Counted from the stretch's first letter, positions 1 through 12,937 are shown. The stretch is 64,000 nt of DNA from Chrysopilus asiliformis (GCA_964034945.1 OZ035960.1:34464368-34528367), one strand, 5' to 3'. A program made the numbers and translations. The notes: generated by a model not told the origin, from the sequence alone.

Positions 1-1316
1 AGAAAGGCGTGGCGGTTCTTGGATTGAAATCTAGTGGTCTTCATGGTATTTTGTCACACTTTTATTGCCGTGCTTCAAAGTTTTCTGTTGATATAAAGTG
101 CAACTGAAATATTGCAAAACTATGTTGAACATTTAGTGGTTTAATATGTTGCCTAAGTTTTAATATTCCTATTGCGAATTTTGATGCACGGCACGTATTT
201 CTCTCTATAATAGATATACTTTTAGTAGCAGATATGTCCTATAGATCAGAAAATCCTAGTACACCCAAATAGCATCGAAAAGTACGGGAACATGAGGTTT
301 GTTCTTTGCGGCTTTAAAATGCAGCAATTTACGCAATCGGGGCTAAAAATTTACACCTATAATTCACATCCGCGTAAAAGAAGCGAAAGAAGTGACGAGC
401 GCGTCGCACCGATTAATAATGCGTCTGCAAAGCCACAATTGCTTTAGTGGGGAAATTGGTGACCCACGGTTCATCTTTGCGGCAACATTCGCTTCATGAA
501 AACTCCTGCAGCGATAGAGCAGCATTTGATGGTTTTCGGGTCGAAATAGTCTGCCACTAAAGTTTCATTAAAGCTCCCCGTCTGAGAAACACCAAAAAAA
601 ATTGATGCCTTCAGCCGCCATATTTCTCACTGACATTTGATGGAAACGATTTCGTTTCGAGAATTAAATTTCTTATTTCAGGCAAATGACTGAAGGATAT
701 TGCATAAAAAGTGGATAGCATACATTTTTGAAACAGCATAATTTTATTGGCATCAAAATTTCATTGCAAAAGAAAAAAAAAATTTACCGATAAAATAAAA
801 TTAAAGAAATTTTTGATTAAAAACAAAATAATTCGATGGCCCATTAAAATCTGTTTAAATTTCAGATCCAATATTGTCGAAAAATTTTAATGGCAATTAA
901 AATCACGACATGCAACCGGAAGAAAAGTCCATTACAAAATAACACTCCACAAAAGTTTCCATTAATTTGTCGCCATTAGATTTTTCTCGTTCGTCTTCTG
1001 CTTACGTTTTTATTTTTTCATCTCTGTTTACTATGAAGCATTCGAGGGAGAAAGAAAACCCGCTCGATGATTTGTGTAATTGTGTGATATAATGCCGTCA
1101 GATGACGCTCGCGCATGAGGCAACTAATTACGTCCCTGTCGTTATAATTGCGGCGCCGCAAACCGCTGAAAAGTGTTCCCCACTATGGGTCTCGTTGCGC
1201 GTCTCGTTGGCACAACTAGATACGTATTTGCGACATAAATTGCTTATCGCCGCGACTTGCATGGTGACGAAATATGGGGATAAACACCATAATTGCTGCT
1301 TAAAATGCTATTTGGG
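1..1316. other. AT-rich non-coding stretch
   Basis: No gene, RNA or clear repeat boundary was recognised here. The reading frames are short and show no family motif. Nothing else can be supported. Confidence 0.5.
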
Positions 1317-2085
1317 CACTCTCGAAAAAATACAAACGAAATCGTTTTTTGCGAATATATCAAAAACGGTGCATCTTATCAAAAAAGTCCAAGAACAAAA
1401 CTTATTTAGGATGTGATTCTACATAAAACTCCCATACATCAAAATCCGATTGGAATAAATTTTAAAAAATCTTTTTGGAAAGTTTGACTTCAAAGTGGAA
1501 TTTTGGTACAACTGTTCGAATTTTGATACGAATTTCACCATACGGGTTTTCAATAATTGCCAGATTGGCAATTATAGCTTTTGTTATGTTTACATTTTTA
1601 TTTTACGGAGCTAAATATTCATTTTAACACCGTTTTGACCTCAATTTTGAATTAACTCCGAAAAGGAATCAAAAATTCACTCCAACTCCTTTTGGGAGTT
1701 ATTTTCATTGTAAAGGGTGTTCACGTTTAGAAGAGGCTTACCAATTGGCTTCAACAGCCTATTGGGAAGGCAAATGGTTTACGATTCGAGAGGTCCCATG
1801 TTCGAGTCCCGGCAGAGACATGCAACAAAAGTTGTTAACAGTCAATATTAACTTTGAAAAGACGAAAAAAAACTCAATCATCTCAAATGCTTGTAAAAAA
1901 GGAGAATTTGCGAGGTTTTTTTGGGCCATCTAATAAGTTGGTTTAACACCGAAAAATTGTTAAAAATTAACACCCATAGGGAGTTGTTGTGAACTTCGTA
2001 GCCCGGAGTTTGATTTTCTCCGATAGGTGATGGACTCCCTCAAACTCCGTTTCAGTGCATGATTGACTCCGTTTTTTCGACAGTG
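1317..2085. mobile_element. TIR element, family D, copy 1 (left part uncertain)
   Basis: From about 1600 to 2085 the sequence matches the element at 12046-12937: both share the block ending TTTTGAATTAACTCCG, a central tRNA-like module and a right end of the form TTTTTTCGA-CAGTG before TA. A motif CACTCTCGAAAAA at 1317 resembles the left terminal repeat of the better copy. The piece between it and about 1600 instead resembles the repeat at 15.3 and 61.7 kb, so the left part may be interrupted or misassigned. It is a non-autonomous DNA element; no transposase is visible. Confidence 0.4.
1739..1822 (+). other. tRNA-like module with Pol III B-box
   Basis: Around 1800-1810 the bases GTTCGAGTCCC fit the internal B box of tRNA promoters. 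They are preceded by a GAGGTCCCAT segment like a variable loop plus T-stem. The upstream half is only loosely tRNA-like and no clean A box or cloverleaf was found, so it is not called a tRNA gene. A diverged version sits at the same place in the related element near 12.6 kb. It may be a SINE head captured by the TIR element. Confidence 0.35.
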
Positions 2086-2795
2086 TAGGAATATATCCGC
2101 AGGCCGGCAAAAACATAAAACAAGAAAAAATATGCGATTTGTGGCAAATACTCGAGGCAAAATTTCTTCTCAATCGGTCGAGAGTTTTATTTAGCAGACT
2201 TGTCGTTTGGCCAATATTGACCTCTTTGTCTCTAATTATGTCTGATTATAAAAACTTTGAGCCAAATTTACTCTACCGATTAACCTGGAACCATGTTTTC
2301 CAAGAGTCCAAGAGCCTGGAAGAATGTTCCAAGGGGAAGAGCAAGAATTTCTCACAAATCATCAGCTTTTCTTGTTAAATTTTTATTTGGCCATCGCTAG
2401 AAATGATCTTCAAATCAAAATGCAAGAAAAAACCTAACATTTTCAAATAAAATACTGCAAAAAGGATTTTTCCTGCAAAACTCCACGGACCAGGAAATCT
2501 CCACGAAAAACCCTTTTCCACTTACCCACAAAATTTCAAGATTTTTTTTGTTAGATGTCGAATTCAATTACCTAACTCATCTAAAGACACAAAAATGGTA
2601 TCTCTTAAGGAAAATATTCCTCTCCGCTGTTTAAGGAAAATATTTTCATAAAAAAATATCTGTGTTTTTTTGAATTCGTAGCTGGTGAACGATTGAAAAG
2701 GGAATACAATTTCCTCCTCGGTGATCCAAAAACAAAAAAAAATGTGGTGTGAACAGCACATGACTTTCTTCTGCAATGCAATTTTCTAAGAAAAT
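2086..2795. other. AT-rich non-coding stretch
   Basis: No gene or recognisable repeat was seen here. Confidence 0.4.
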
Positions 2796-2803
2796 ATTAT
2801 TTC

Positions 2804-3484
2804 CAGTGTTGTTCCTCTACGCGTAGACTTTAATTGTTTACACTTCAGTGTAGACAATAGCGTAGACAATAGATTTGGGGTAGACAATGTAGACATTGGC
2901 GTAGACAATGTCGACTTTGCGTAGACAATGTAGATTTTCTAATATCTGTCAAAACAAAGTCATCAGTGAGTCATATATCTAATACTATACTATATAGGAG
3001 AGGGAGTTAAATTTATATGAAAATTCGCTAACTGGGCTCCTCAGCGACACCAGCGCCGTGCCTTTATGGTCTTTTTCGCTTGTATGGGAATCTAACCTCA
3101 TTTCCTATCGTACGTGCCCACAGTGAAATTGTGTTTTTTTTTTAAATATGGCAGAAAGGCTTAAAAACAAAGCATTTAAAGAGCTGGGCTTTTTGGCCAA
3201 CAACAAATACACCGGTTTTTGCCTGCAGTGCAAAAATTTTTTTGCAAAATACTGCCGAAAGCCGACTAAGATGGCATTTGGCGATTGCTTCGTGGAAATT
3301 GTGCTTTATTATGTTAAAATTAATTGAATAAAATGAGATTTTAAAACTAAATCAGCTATCCTTTTTTTTATTAATTGTGTACGTACATTGTCTACGCGTA
3401 GAGAATAGACCATTGTCTACAGTAATAGTCTACGCGTAGACAATGGTGTAGTCTACATCACGTAGACTACGCGGCGCAACACTG
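2804..3484. mobile_element. Non-autonomous hAT-type transposon
   Basis: The element is bounded by CAGTGTTG on the left and CAACACTG on the right, a typical hAT terminus. It is flanked by a perfect 8-bp target duplication ATTATTTC (2796-2803 and 3485-3492). Both ends carry many copies of a GTAGACAAT motif, about eight on the left (2824-2940) and several in both orientations on the right (3385-3475). These resemble the subterminal transposase-binding repeats of hAT elements. Only a 59-residue frame lies inside (3148-3327), so mobility would need a transposase from elsewhere. Confidence 0.85.
3148..3327 (+). CDS. Small ORF (59 aa) inside the hAT-type element
   Basis: An ATG frame of 59 codons ends at TGA 3325-3327. 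The predicted peptide is basic and has one C-X2-C pair (CLQC) followed by an aromatic stretch NFF. It could be a shrunken remnant of the zinc-binding (BED-type) N-terminus of an hAT transposase, but the partner histidines of a BED finger are absent. It is unlike the simple A/T-run frames nearby because it has a balanced residue mix. Expression and function are unknown; a chance frame is possible. Confidence 0.3.
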   Translation: MAERLKNKAFKELGFLANNKYTGFCLQCKNFFAKYCRKPTKMAFGDCFVEIVLYYVKIN

Positions 3485-3492
3485 ATTATTTC

Positions 3493-5534
3493 CCAGTTCT
3501 GAAATTTTTTTGCCGAAATATTTACGTTATTTTTTGAAAATATCGGCAGAGTTTGCTTGGTCGTTAATAAAACTTTCTAAAACGGCTATGTATACCCTTA
3601 TTTTTTCAAAAGTCCTTAAAAACTCAAAAAATTACCACAAAATTTACGTCTTTAGGAAAAAAACAACAACAAAGATGGAAAAATTTTCAAAATACCGCCA
3701 ACGTATGGTCAGCAAGTTGATTGGTTAGCCACACTCGAGTGGCGATTTTATATGAGTTGACAGTGTTGAATCTATTTTTCATCGACTCCTCTGGTAACCA
3801 CTCAGCCGTCAAGAAATAGAAAGTGTCAGGTGTTTCAGCTTTGCAAATTAAAGTCGGCAAATGAAAAACAAAAACAAAATCGAGAGCAGAAGATTGAAAA
3901 AATCATCTCAAGTAAAATGAAAACAAATAAAGCAGAGTAGAAAATTGCACGTTCATGATTGCAGACGCATCAAAATGATTCCTTTTGGTCCAGAGAACTT
4001 TCACTGAACGAGGCTGCCGCAGTGGTGCGATGATGCCTTTTGCCGGTTGCTGATCTCGTTGCTGCCACTGTCGATTGCTACTATAATACGGATTACCATT
4101 TATATAACTTACATAGATTTTTGTATGTATTTTTACTGTCAGGTTGTTATACCCGTGGTGGTCAAACCTTAAGACGGCACTGGAACCGATTCAACCGATT
4201 TTCGGAACTAATGAACCAAACAAGGCAAACCAACGGCTTCTTGCCTACCTAGCCTGCGGAGCTACAAAGTAATGCTACTACTCGATAGTATGTAACTATA
4301 AATATATATTTGAAAATTACTGTACAAGTAGTAGCATACTATGAGTATAAAACAACTGAAATCAGACCGCAGATAAATCCATGGCACGTACTTCTTCAAG
4401 GGGACAATTATGAACTGAAACTGGAGCTACTCACTTTACAAAACAGTCACTTTCTTCTTAAAGTTAAGAAAAAAACCGAGACTTCTTCAGCTGGATCTTG
4501 TTTTTTATCCCATCTTATATGCATATACGACTACATACGCTTTATGCGATTTTCTTATTACTCGTAAGGCTGCATCGGAAAATGCACATATCGAGAGCAT
4601 ATTTCATCCGTTATATGATTACTTGACTAATATTTTTTTGTTTTGTTACACATTCCATAGAGTTAACATTATGCAGCACTATTCTTTACGACGCTGCTCA
4701 ATAGATATACACAGAAATTGCACAATACGCGCACTGTTGACTTCCTTTTAATAATCTTCTATGCAACTCCAATTGCTCATCTTTAAGACGATGGATTCTT
4801 AAAAATACACGCCAGCTAGTGAAAGTATATTTTCAACTATCGCTATTATTATTACTATCATCATCAGTTAAGTATAGAAAATATGTTTTAAAAAAATCGA
4901 TCGATGTGGTAGAAAAATAATCTCCTTGAAAATTATTTTCATTTCGATGAAAATCGCCACTAGGCTAGAGGTTGGATAGATGCCTTTCCCGGTCCATGCC
5001 CGGTTAGACCGTGACGAAAAATTGAAGAATCCTCCGCGTGATTAACAAAGATAACACTTGTAAGACGCTCCCCGTAATTTAGTCACGTACAAGGCACGTT
5101 CGCCTACTCTTTGAATACCATCATCGTCATCGTCGTCGTCAACGTCTTTTTGGCCTTACGAATAGGTTAAGTGGATATCCAATTTAAAAAAGTGCGCAAC
5201 AATTTCAGTTAATCAGATAAGTGCTACCTGCCTGAATTTGGTGGTTACCTTCTTACCACTTTTACACTTCTCGAAAAGACATTTCGATGGTAATTTGTGG
5301 TACGGTGGGACGAGGCATCTCATCAAGATAGTTTTTATCCATTATAGTTATTTGTTTCATCCTCAAACGATGTCCAAATCTGTTACTGAAGGCGATTTAA
5401 ATAGACCTCTCAGCTAAAACCGGAATGTTTCTCCTTTTTCTTCTATTTAAATTTTGTATTAAATCGTAATTGAACATTTCATTGAGAAGTGACAATGATT
5501 ATCACTATTTTAACGTATCCATATGAGATCTCCA
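3493..5534. other. Non-coding stretch
   Basis: No gene was recognised. A short CATCATCGTCATCGTCGTCG simple repeat lies near 5122-5140. The rest is AT-rich single-copy-looking sequence. Confidence 0.4.
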
Positions 5535-6117
5535 TTCATGAAAACAACATTTTGAGGGTTCGGATTTTATAAAAAAAAATTTCTATGTTCAAGATTATCG
5601 AGAGAATATTGCTAGCAATATTTTGAGAAATAAATACCATTTGATAAAAATAAAAATATCTGTTGCGATCAACATAAAACTTTCCTCTGCAATTTTTTTC
5701 AAATATGTCGAGAACTGTTAAAGATACAGTCAAAGTAAAAAAATGCAGGAAATTTTATTTTCTTTGAATTTGTTTATACTTGTATGCATTTTTCCCAAAA
5801 GTGCATAGTTTCCGAAAAGTTTTCAAATAACTCTATTTTTCAAAAAAAAAATTGTATGGAATGTAGCTGAAGTTTCTTTTTCAATAGTTTGTAGAAATCT
5901 ACGTTTTCCTTAAAACAAAATGAGTAAATGACAAAAAGTTTCAAGTCGCTATCTCAACGCGTTCTCGAGTTTTTTAAGATATGTAAAACGGACAGTCCTA
6001 CAGACTGACATCCTTATAATTTTACCTGAGACAGATTTCGTACTGATCAGAAGGGTTCTATCTACCCCCATTGTCGAGTCGGCCTGCATCATGAATACAA
6101 TACTTTCCCTCTATAGC
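5535..6117 (-). repeat. Dispersed repeat family C, copy 1
   Basis: The reverse complement begins with CTATAGAGGGAAAGTATTG and runs through blocks about opposed GTACGAAAT, ACTCGAGAACGCGTTGA and CAAATTCAAAGAAAATAAA. The same order of blocks recurs on the plus strand at about 28727-30530 and in part at 21570-21838 (minus). No protein frame runs through it and no terminal inverted repeats are clear, so its class is unknown. Confidence 0.6.
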
Positions 6118-7017
6118 AGAGAGTGTAATTTTCCCCGATTATTAATAGGTTTGAAAAAATATGATTTAAATATAATTTATCATCCGGTTTATGGTAAAAA
6201 TATTATTATTAAACCTACGCAAAAAGTTTGAAGGAAAACTATTATTTCGATCTGAAAAAGTCTAAAGAATGGTTGCATGTTTGTGTTACTAGACGCGTTT
6301 TTTGTAAAGAAATTAAAAGAAATTTGCTTTTTATGAAAATAAAATTCAATCGAATTGCACTAAAGTCAATTTTTTTTTGTGATAAAATATTTCTTATAAT
6401 TCAAGAACTGCCAATGCTGGATATATCAGGAAAACATCTTTACTTTCGAATTGTGATTAATTTATTAACTTTCAAATCCATGATATAACTTCTATCTATT
6501 TTTACCGTTTACACGGCATAAATTACTAATATTTTCGGGATAATTGAAAAATTAACCTTTTTTTTTTGCTGTGATCCCATAACTCCAAATAAACTCAATA
6601 TCCCATCACTTGAAAGTCATATTTTCAGATAAACTCAACAAAGCAATTTTCAAGATCTAATAATAATTTTTACTCCATAAAAAGTGAATCGGCGAATTGG
6701 TATCATTAATCAAGACAATGAATCCATCATAGACTCCCACGATCACGTCAAGTTTGAGGATTGATCGTACGAGTATTCCCATGTATATTTCGTTTAAAGA
6801 TGACGTTGATGATGATGATGTTGATAGGATGTTTCCCGTAAAAGTATGTTAATCAAATGTACCAATAAAATGAGTTATTATTCGGTGCAAGCAATATGAA
6901 TATCGTAAAATCAAAAAGAAATTTTTTGTACTAGAAAAAAAAGATTCTACTTTAAATGTGGAAACACGTTTGAGGAGTTTCTGGATTTTAGAAGGTTGAA
7001 ATCAATATTTTTATTTG
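6118..7017. other. AT-rich non-coding stretch
   Basis: No gene or repeat was recognised here. Confidence 0.4.
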
Positions 7018-7475
7018 AAAGTGTACCTCGGTTTACAACGTCTTGATATAAGACGTTTCGATATATGGCGTTCAATCTAGTGTTTCCGGTCTTGATATAC
7101 GACGACAAAACTTTGATGTATGACGACGCATTTTTATAGAAATATATTTTCTTTCGCAAGTTTTTACCTCAATTATTCCACAATACAAATTTACATAAAA
7201 AATACTGTAACTTAAAAAAATACTGTAACTTAAAAAATACTGTAAAAATACTGTGAAATACTGTCGATGTGCGGGATTTCTATAAACGTCGGGTTTTTTT
7301 TATATAACTCCAGCCAGAGCTTAGGGGAAGACCCTTTAATGCCGAAGCCCAGCTCAGGATGGTTTTAAGGACAAAAGGAGATGTCGGTTTATGTTCTCTT
7401 TGAACTTCTGCAAGTTATAGTCCGACAAAATTTAGACAAAATTTATCTGAACCAAAAACGTCGTAAATGAGAGAC
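7018..7475. mobile_element. Possible old pogo/Tigger-like MITE
   Basis: The left end reads AAGTGTACCTCGGTTTACAA followed by CGTC, and the right end, reversed, reads AAGTGTCTCTCATTTACGAC. Such ACCTCG...ACGAC ends occur in pogo/Tigger-type elements. Several TATACGACG-like blocks follow the left end. Matching is imperfect and no target duplication is clean, so this is tentative. Confidence 0.3.
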
Positions 7476-7644
7476 ACTTAAAAATCTTTTTTTAGTATTC
7501 CTGGATTTTTTAGAATTTTTTACTATAGGTTTTTAAATTTCATTTTCTAGAATTTTTCTTTATTCTAAGTGTTAAACGAAGATTTCCACACTTTTTTGGG
7601 GTAATGTATTTTTATTTAAATCAACCAACGAATATATATCTTTG

Positions 7645-7768
7645 AGGCCCGGTTACGCCAACTATTCTTAAAAAATTAAGTTGTGCTTAGCCTACGTATG
7701 CCATAGAATATCTGGGAAATAATTTAAGTTTCGCTTAAGTTGCTTAGTTCGGTTGGTGCAAATCGCCA
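7645..7768. mobile_element. Short MITE, family G, copy 1
   Basis: About 124 bp runs from GGCCCGGTTACGCCAAC to GGTTGGTGCAAATCGCC, with roughly inverted ends and an internal TTCTTAAAAAATTAAGTTG block. The same blocks occur in reverse order at 17941-18066, which shows this is a dispersed element. Ends of the type GGCC-GTTGCACCAAC are common in insect MITEs. It has no coding capacity. Confidence 0.55.
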
Positions 7769-10700
7769 TAAGTCTGTACATCAAAAATAAAAACAGAAAC
7801 ATTTTCAGCAAAATAATCTAATTAAAATGAATTTTTAAGGATATTAATTTAAAATTCGTTTGGCAACTATTTTATATCTTAAGACAGAAAAAGACAGAAC
7901 AAAACTGAAGATCATGATGAAAATTAAAATTTCCCATTAAATTTGTCTTCTGTGTTTCTCTTTAGGTAAATCTCACTATTAATATACAGGTATTTATCTT
8001 TTTTAGCGTTATGTTTATGTATTTTTGCCATCTCATGGTAAATGGTTGTTACCTTAATGAATGTTTGCTTTCTTTCATTCATTTTCCTGCGCTAAACTTT
8101 TTCTGAACGAATGAAACTCTTAAAATTCCATGGCCGGCCTTAACCACTTTAAGATTTCCAATAACCATATAGTAAGTGTGGCGAAAGATATGTTTTATTG
8201 TGGTCACTATATGGACTATAGGAGGAGCAATAGGCACGTGCTACACTAATTTGTTATTATTGTACCATAGAGAGGTAAGCCAATACACACACACACACAA
8301 ATGTGAAATTCTTATAGATAAATTTTCCTTACCAAACAACTTTGATTCTTTTTATGCAGCGGCGGCGGCGATGCTGATTTTCTTTTATTTTTGTTGTCAA
8401 TAATTGTAATGAGTGAGGTTAACTCTCCTACGGAATGTCGAAGGCATCTAAAAACATGCATTTCTTAATGTTGCAGATGCACAAATGCTGCTTATGATGG
8501 TGATGTTGGGTGTTGGATGGCTTCTTTTTACTTTTATTATACACCTTTCTGTATTGTGTTTAGATTTGCAAGAAATTCCTTTGATTGGAACCAATTTAAT
8601 AAATCAAATCGAATCCTCACTCGACATCGTGCCATGCGATCATCCACAAAGACTCGCAGCATAGATAGAGTGCAATCAAAGAGCAATTTCACATTTCAGT
8701 TGTGCTATTCGATAGGCCTCTATGCACGGTCATTTGCATTGAAATCGCATTCCTTTAGTACTCGTATTATTTGATTGCTGTACGAAAGTTATGTTGGCTA
8801 TCGAATTTATAACCATCGAAGGAAAATCGATTTTAACTGTTTATTGAGTGGAAACATTTCACGTAACTAATGTGCGAAGTGTTGACTGCTGTTGATACAT
8901 GGACTGAGAATTGCTGCTAAATGAAAAGGTTTCTCGCTTAAATCTTTCATTTCATTAGGAAATTAATTTCAATTTGGTTCATTCCGAAAAAAAAACTTGT
9001 GTTCACATGGTTTGAATTTTCGGATAATTTATATCATATATAAACTATTGAATTTCTGCTTTTAAAGTTATGTAACTGAATTTATATTTGAAAACATGAA
9101 TTTTAAGTTTTTTAATTTTAAGTTAAGGTTTCATGTTTTAAAGATATTTTTGTTTTGTGGTACAAATTTTTTTCAGAGGTCGGAATGCTAAAAGAACGTT
9201 ATCTATCTTCAGGGTGACCATACGTCTCGCAATAGCCGAGACAGTCCGGAATTTGGACATATTGTACCGACGACCCGGGGATTAAACTTTTGTCCTTCTG
9301 AATTATGCAATCTAGTTTCAAAGTATGCAGTTTAGTGTTCTAATTTTCTAACCACTAAAAAAATTTACCTCGAATCCCAAAAACTTTCCCCTGCGGCGCA
9401 GTTTCCTCAAAAATTATTGTCTCTGGTTTCCTTAAAACGAATTTGCTCGCGGCGCATTTCATCATAAAATTTCCGATCGTGGAATGTTTGTTTCTGTAAG
9501 TTTGGATTGCAGCGCAATTTTTGTAGTGTTTTGACAACAAAAATTGTACACTTTTCAGGGCCGGCCTAAATCGATTTTCAAATTACTCGACAGTACAATT
9601 TGGGTTTGCCCAAAAAATGAACATAGGCCCTCCTCACTTATTGCGACAGATATAATCACAAACAAAAATTTAAACAGACTCCCTTCGCTCTGATCGGGTT
9701 TTCAAAATTTTTGTGATTAATTTCGAAACATTAAAAAATTTCTCACATTTCGTTTCTCCCACCCTTTTCCTAGCCCAAATAATACTGTTTTTCGGCAGCA
9801 AGGAACAGAATAGATTCACATTTTCGCTGAAGTGTCCGATAGAGATTTCTATAACACAATCTAATTAAACCGATTTCGTAAAAAAATCTCAAATATAATT
9901 TTAGATATGTACATTTCAATACACCATCAACGATATTTTTGCCACGTACTATATGTGTGCTTAAAAAAAAGTCGCAAAGAAAATAGATTTTTTAGCCATC
10001 TCAATGACGTTCTCCCCTGTAGTATTTCTTTTTTTTTTTAAATGTAAACTCAGTTTATTAAAACAGATTTTAAATAAAACTGACACCGTGCCGAAAACGC
10101 AAATTTTTAGAGTTCTTAAAATGTCCACAATTTTACAGGCCGTAATCGTTGGAATTTCACATTTATCATCTACCTTATGCGAGTATAAATCCTTTATTAT
10201 TTGTAATTAAAATAAAATTTTCCTGGTTTAAAGTTTCTACTTAATATTCTGAAAATAAAACTCTAAAGTGAAATTTTTAGTATAAAAACGTGCAATAAAA
10301 GTTCATTGTTCAAGTTCACCCTCAATTTTACCATAAATTTTACGAATGTCAAAGTCTTAATAAATGAAATGATTATAAACTGAAATTAAATTTATTTTAC
10401 TGCTTATTCGCAATAAAAAAATATCATAGCGTTAAATACGGAAAAGTTGAGATCCGCGTAAAAATTTTTCTGACCTTAATTACGTGAAATTATTGAAAGT
10501 GTATGAGAACAAAAAGAAAATTTTTTACATCTTCAAATGATTATTGGCCATCGCAACATGGCAATCAAAGTTTTGCCATAAAATCTTTTTTAAGTTTCTT
10601 GGCGTTTGTAAAAAAAAAGATGCTGAATAAGTAACAGTTAATCTGTCACTGGACGGTACACGAATTAAGTAAATCAATAACCGAAATAAGAAAACAAATC

Positions 10701-12043
10701 ACAATTCCTTTCCATTAATGTACGCTTGAGATACTCAGATACGTGTATATAAACGAGTAATCCATATCCATTGATGGTGTATAATCCAATTTCACTGCAA
10801 TAAAAATTAAATTATCGTACGTAATATCATCCAAGATGAATCTGAAAATTATAAGTCTTAAAGTATCTCTGCCCTTCTTTGCTGTAATACATCTACTCGT
10901 ATAAGTATAGTTTTTGACCGTAAGATATGAGCTTAAGATGAGGTAACGCAAATGTAAAGAAGATATTGAAGTCTATATAAAAATTGCTTAAGTTCAAGTG
11001 ACTGTGGCTTAGCCCATCATCATCGTCATCATCATCGTCGGTATCACTCAGGTAAGTTAGTTCACCTGGGTTTTGGATATGGACTTGGCATATGAAATTT
11101 TTTCGATAGTTAGAGTTTCTCATATTATAGCAACGCGTATTGGACGCGCAAGATTGGCCATAAATTCGATCCTAACTGAGTTCTCAAAGTGAATTTACGA
11201 ACCTTAAAGATCAATAATAAGGAGACAACAGAGCAGATAAATATGAGGAGGAAGAAAGCCCAGTTGGCCGCGTAAATCCGTGATCTTGGGGTTTCGGTTA
11301 GTTATGTGATGTTATGGCTGTTGATGATGATTATGGTGATGGGGCTGCTGTTGTGTGTCGGCTGGGTATTTTAAACGCGAGAAAAAATATACCAATAAAA
11401 TCAAAATATCACATAAAAACAAAAGCAATATTTAATATATATGCGGTCGATGGTCATATTTTTGTTCGGCGGATTTTGATCTTTTCAGGTGCGATAAGGA
11501 AATTTAAGAGGATCAAGTCACATCGATGAGTGAAATGTCAGTCAATAAAAAAATATCATTGAACTTTTGCCATTCGGATTTCGTCACATTCACTCATTCA
11601 ATATTTCAACCGATCGTCATCAGTGCAAAAGTCGATTAATTTATTTGATTGGATTTGTGTGTGAGTGTTGAAATTGGAAAAAAAAGTCTTATGATTAATT
11701 CCTTGTCAATTAGAATCTACTAGTGAGCTTTAGGTTCCTATTCTGGCGATAGTCAGTGACCGATGACTAATCACAACTCGGTCACAACATATTTTCTCGG
11801 TATAATTTCTCCTCCCATTGAATTGAGGTGTCAACAATTTCCCATATCATGGAAAAATCACTGGAAAATTATCATCTTTTGTGGTAAATACGCTATACGG
11901 ATTGTGACTTGTGACCGGCCAGAATGTTGGTGTTAGTATCAATTAAACTCATACAACCACCAGTAAGATTTTAGATTTTTTAATTAATCCAGTAAGATTT
12001 TACAAGCACCAGTCAGATTTTATGTTTAAAAAAAAGTTTTCTG
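7769..12043. other. Long non-coding stretch
   Basis: No gene was recognised in over 4 kb. Small items seen are an (AC)n run near 8285, a CATCATCGTC simple repeat at 11014-11040 and three spaced ACCAGTAAGATTTTA-like repeats near 11958-12022. A block near 9212 (GGGTGACCATACGTC) resembles the ends of some interspersed repeats, but no partner end was found. Confidence 0.4.
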
Positions 12044-12045
12044 TA

Positions 12046-12937
12046 CACTCTCGAAAAATTCGGTGAAAAATTAACACTATTTCATAACATAACCGATCGT
12101 GAACACCTCGCAGTGTTATTTAGAAAAAGAAATTTACCACCGTAGCGGGGAGTTTTTTTTGACTTTCCTGTGTAAATGAGTTAAAAATTCACTTTAGGTT
12201 TTAATTTTGAATTAATCAAGGATAATTGATATTTTCACAGAAAATAATTAAATTTGACCAAGCACAGTTTCAATTTAAAAATTAAAATGTCTTTTTAGAA
12301 GTTTCTCGCTTAAATCTTTTGATATTTTGGTATACCAAATAATTTCTTTCAGCTGACAGTGTTCTATTAAATCCTTTACCAGGATTTTGAATATGGAAGT
12401 AAACACCTCGCAGTGTCATTCAGAAAAAAAAATTTACCACCGTAGCGGGGAGTTTTTTTTTGACTTTCCTGTGTAAATGAGTTAAAAATTCACTTTAGGT
12501 TTTAATTTTGAATTAACTCCGAAAAGGAGTTAAAAATTCACCTGAACTCCTTTCAGGAAATATTTCTATTGTAAAGTATGTTCACATATATAAGAGACTT
12601 ACAAATTGGCTTCAATATCGTAATGGGAAGGCAAATGGCTTTCAAATCAAGAGGTTCAAGTCATGATAGGGACATGGAACAAAAGTTTTTAACGAACTAC
12701 TTGAAAATGGGGGAAAAAATCAAATCTCTCAAATACTTTCAAAAAACAAGCATTTGTGAGGTGAAATTTATTTATGTTTTTAACTCTTCGAGTAAGTTGG
12801 CTTAACACAAAAAAATTGTTAAAAATTAACACTTACAGGAAATTATTGTGAAAACTATGGGGGAGGTTAAGTGAACATCGAAAAGGAATGGACTCCCCCA
12901 AACTTCGTTTCGGTACTTGATGGTTTTTTCGAGAGTG
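12046..12937. mobile_element. TIR element, family D, copy 2
   Basis: The element starts CACTCTCGAAAAA and ends TTTTTTCGAGAGTG, with TA on both sides (12044-12045 and 12938-12939). This fits a Tc1/mariner/pogo-type insertion. It has no transposase. A 117-bp internal block (12098-12214) is repeated at 12400-12516 with the family E repeat between them, and a degenerate tRNA-like module sits at about 12600-12690. A related copy is at 1.3-2.1 kb. Confidence 0.7.
12215..12396 (+). repeat. Repeat family E, copy 1 (inside family D element)
   Basis: About 180 bp beginning TCAAGGATAATTGATATTTT and ending near ATTTTGAATATGGA. A close copy is at 14389-14572. The block separates two copies of a 117-bp family D segment, so it arrived with a segmental duplication or insertion. 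No coding capacity. Confidence 0.65.

Noticed and set aside
1745..1830. A functional tRNA gene
   Set aside because: Only the B-box half fits. No full cloverleaf or A box could be drawn.
2824..2940. A CRISPR-like array of GTAGACAAT repeats
   Set aside because: The repeats are short and irregularly spaced, occur in both orientations and lie at the ends of an hAT-type element in a eukaryotic sequence.
9212..9560. An element between GGGTGACCATACGTC and CAGGGCCGGCCTA
   Set aside because: Both look like repeat ends, but they do not pair with each other and no target duplication was found.
10893..11123. Frame with a poly-aspartate run
   Set aside because: The run comes from a CATCATCGTC simple repeat read in reverse.
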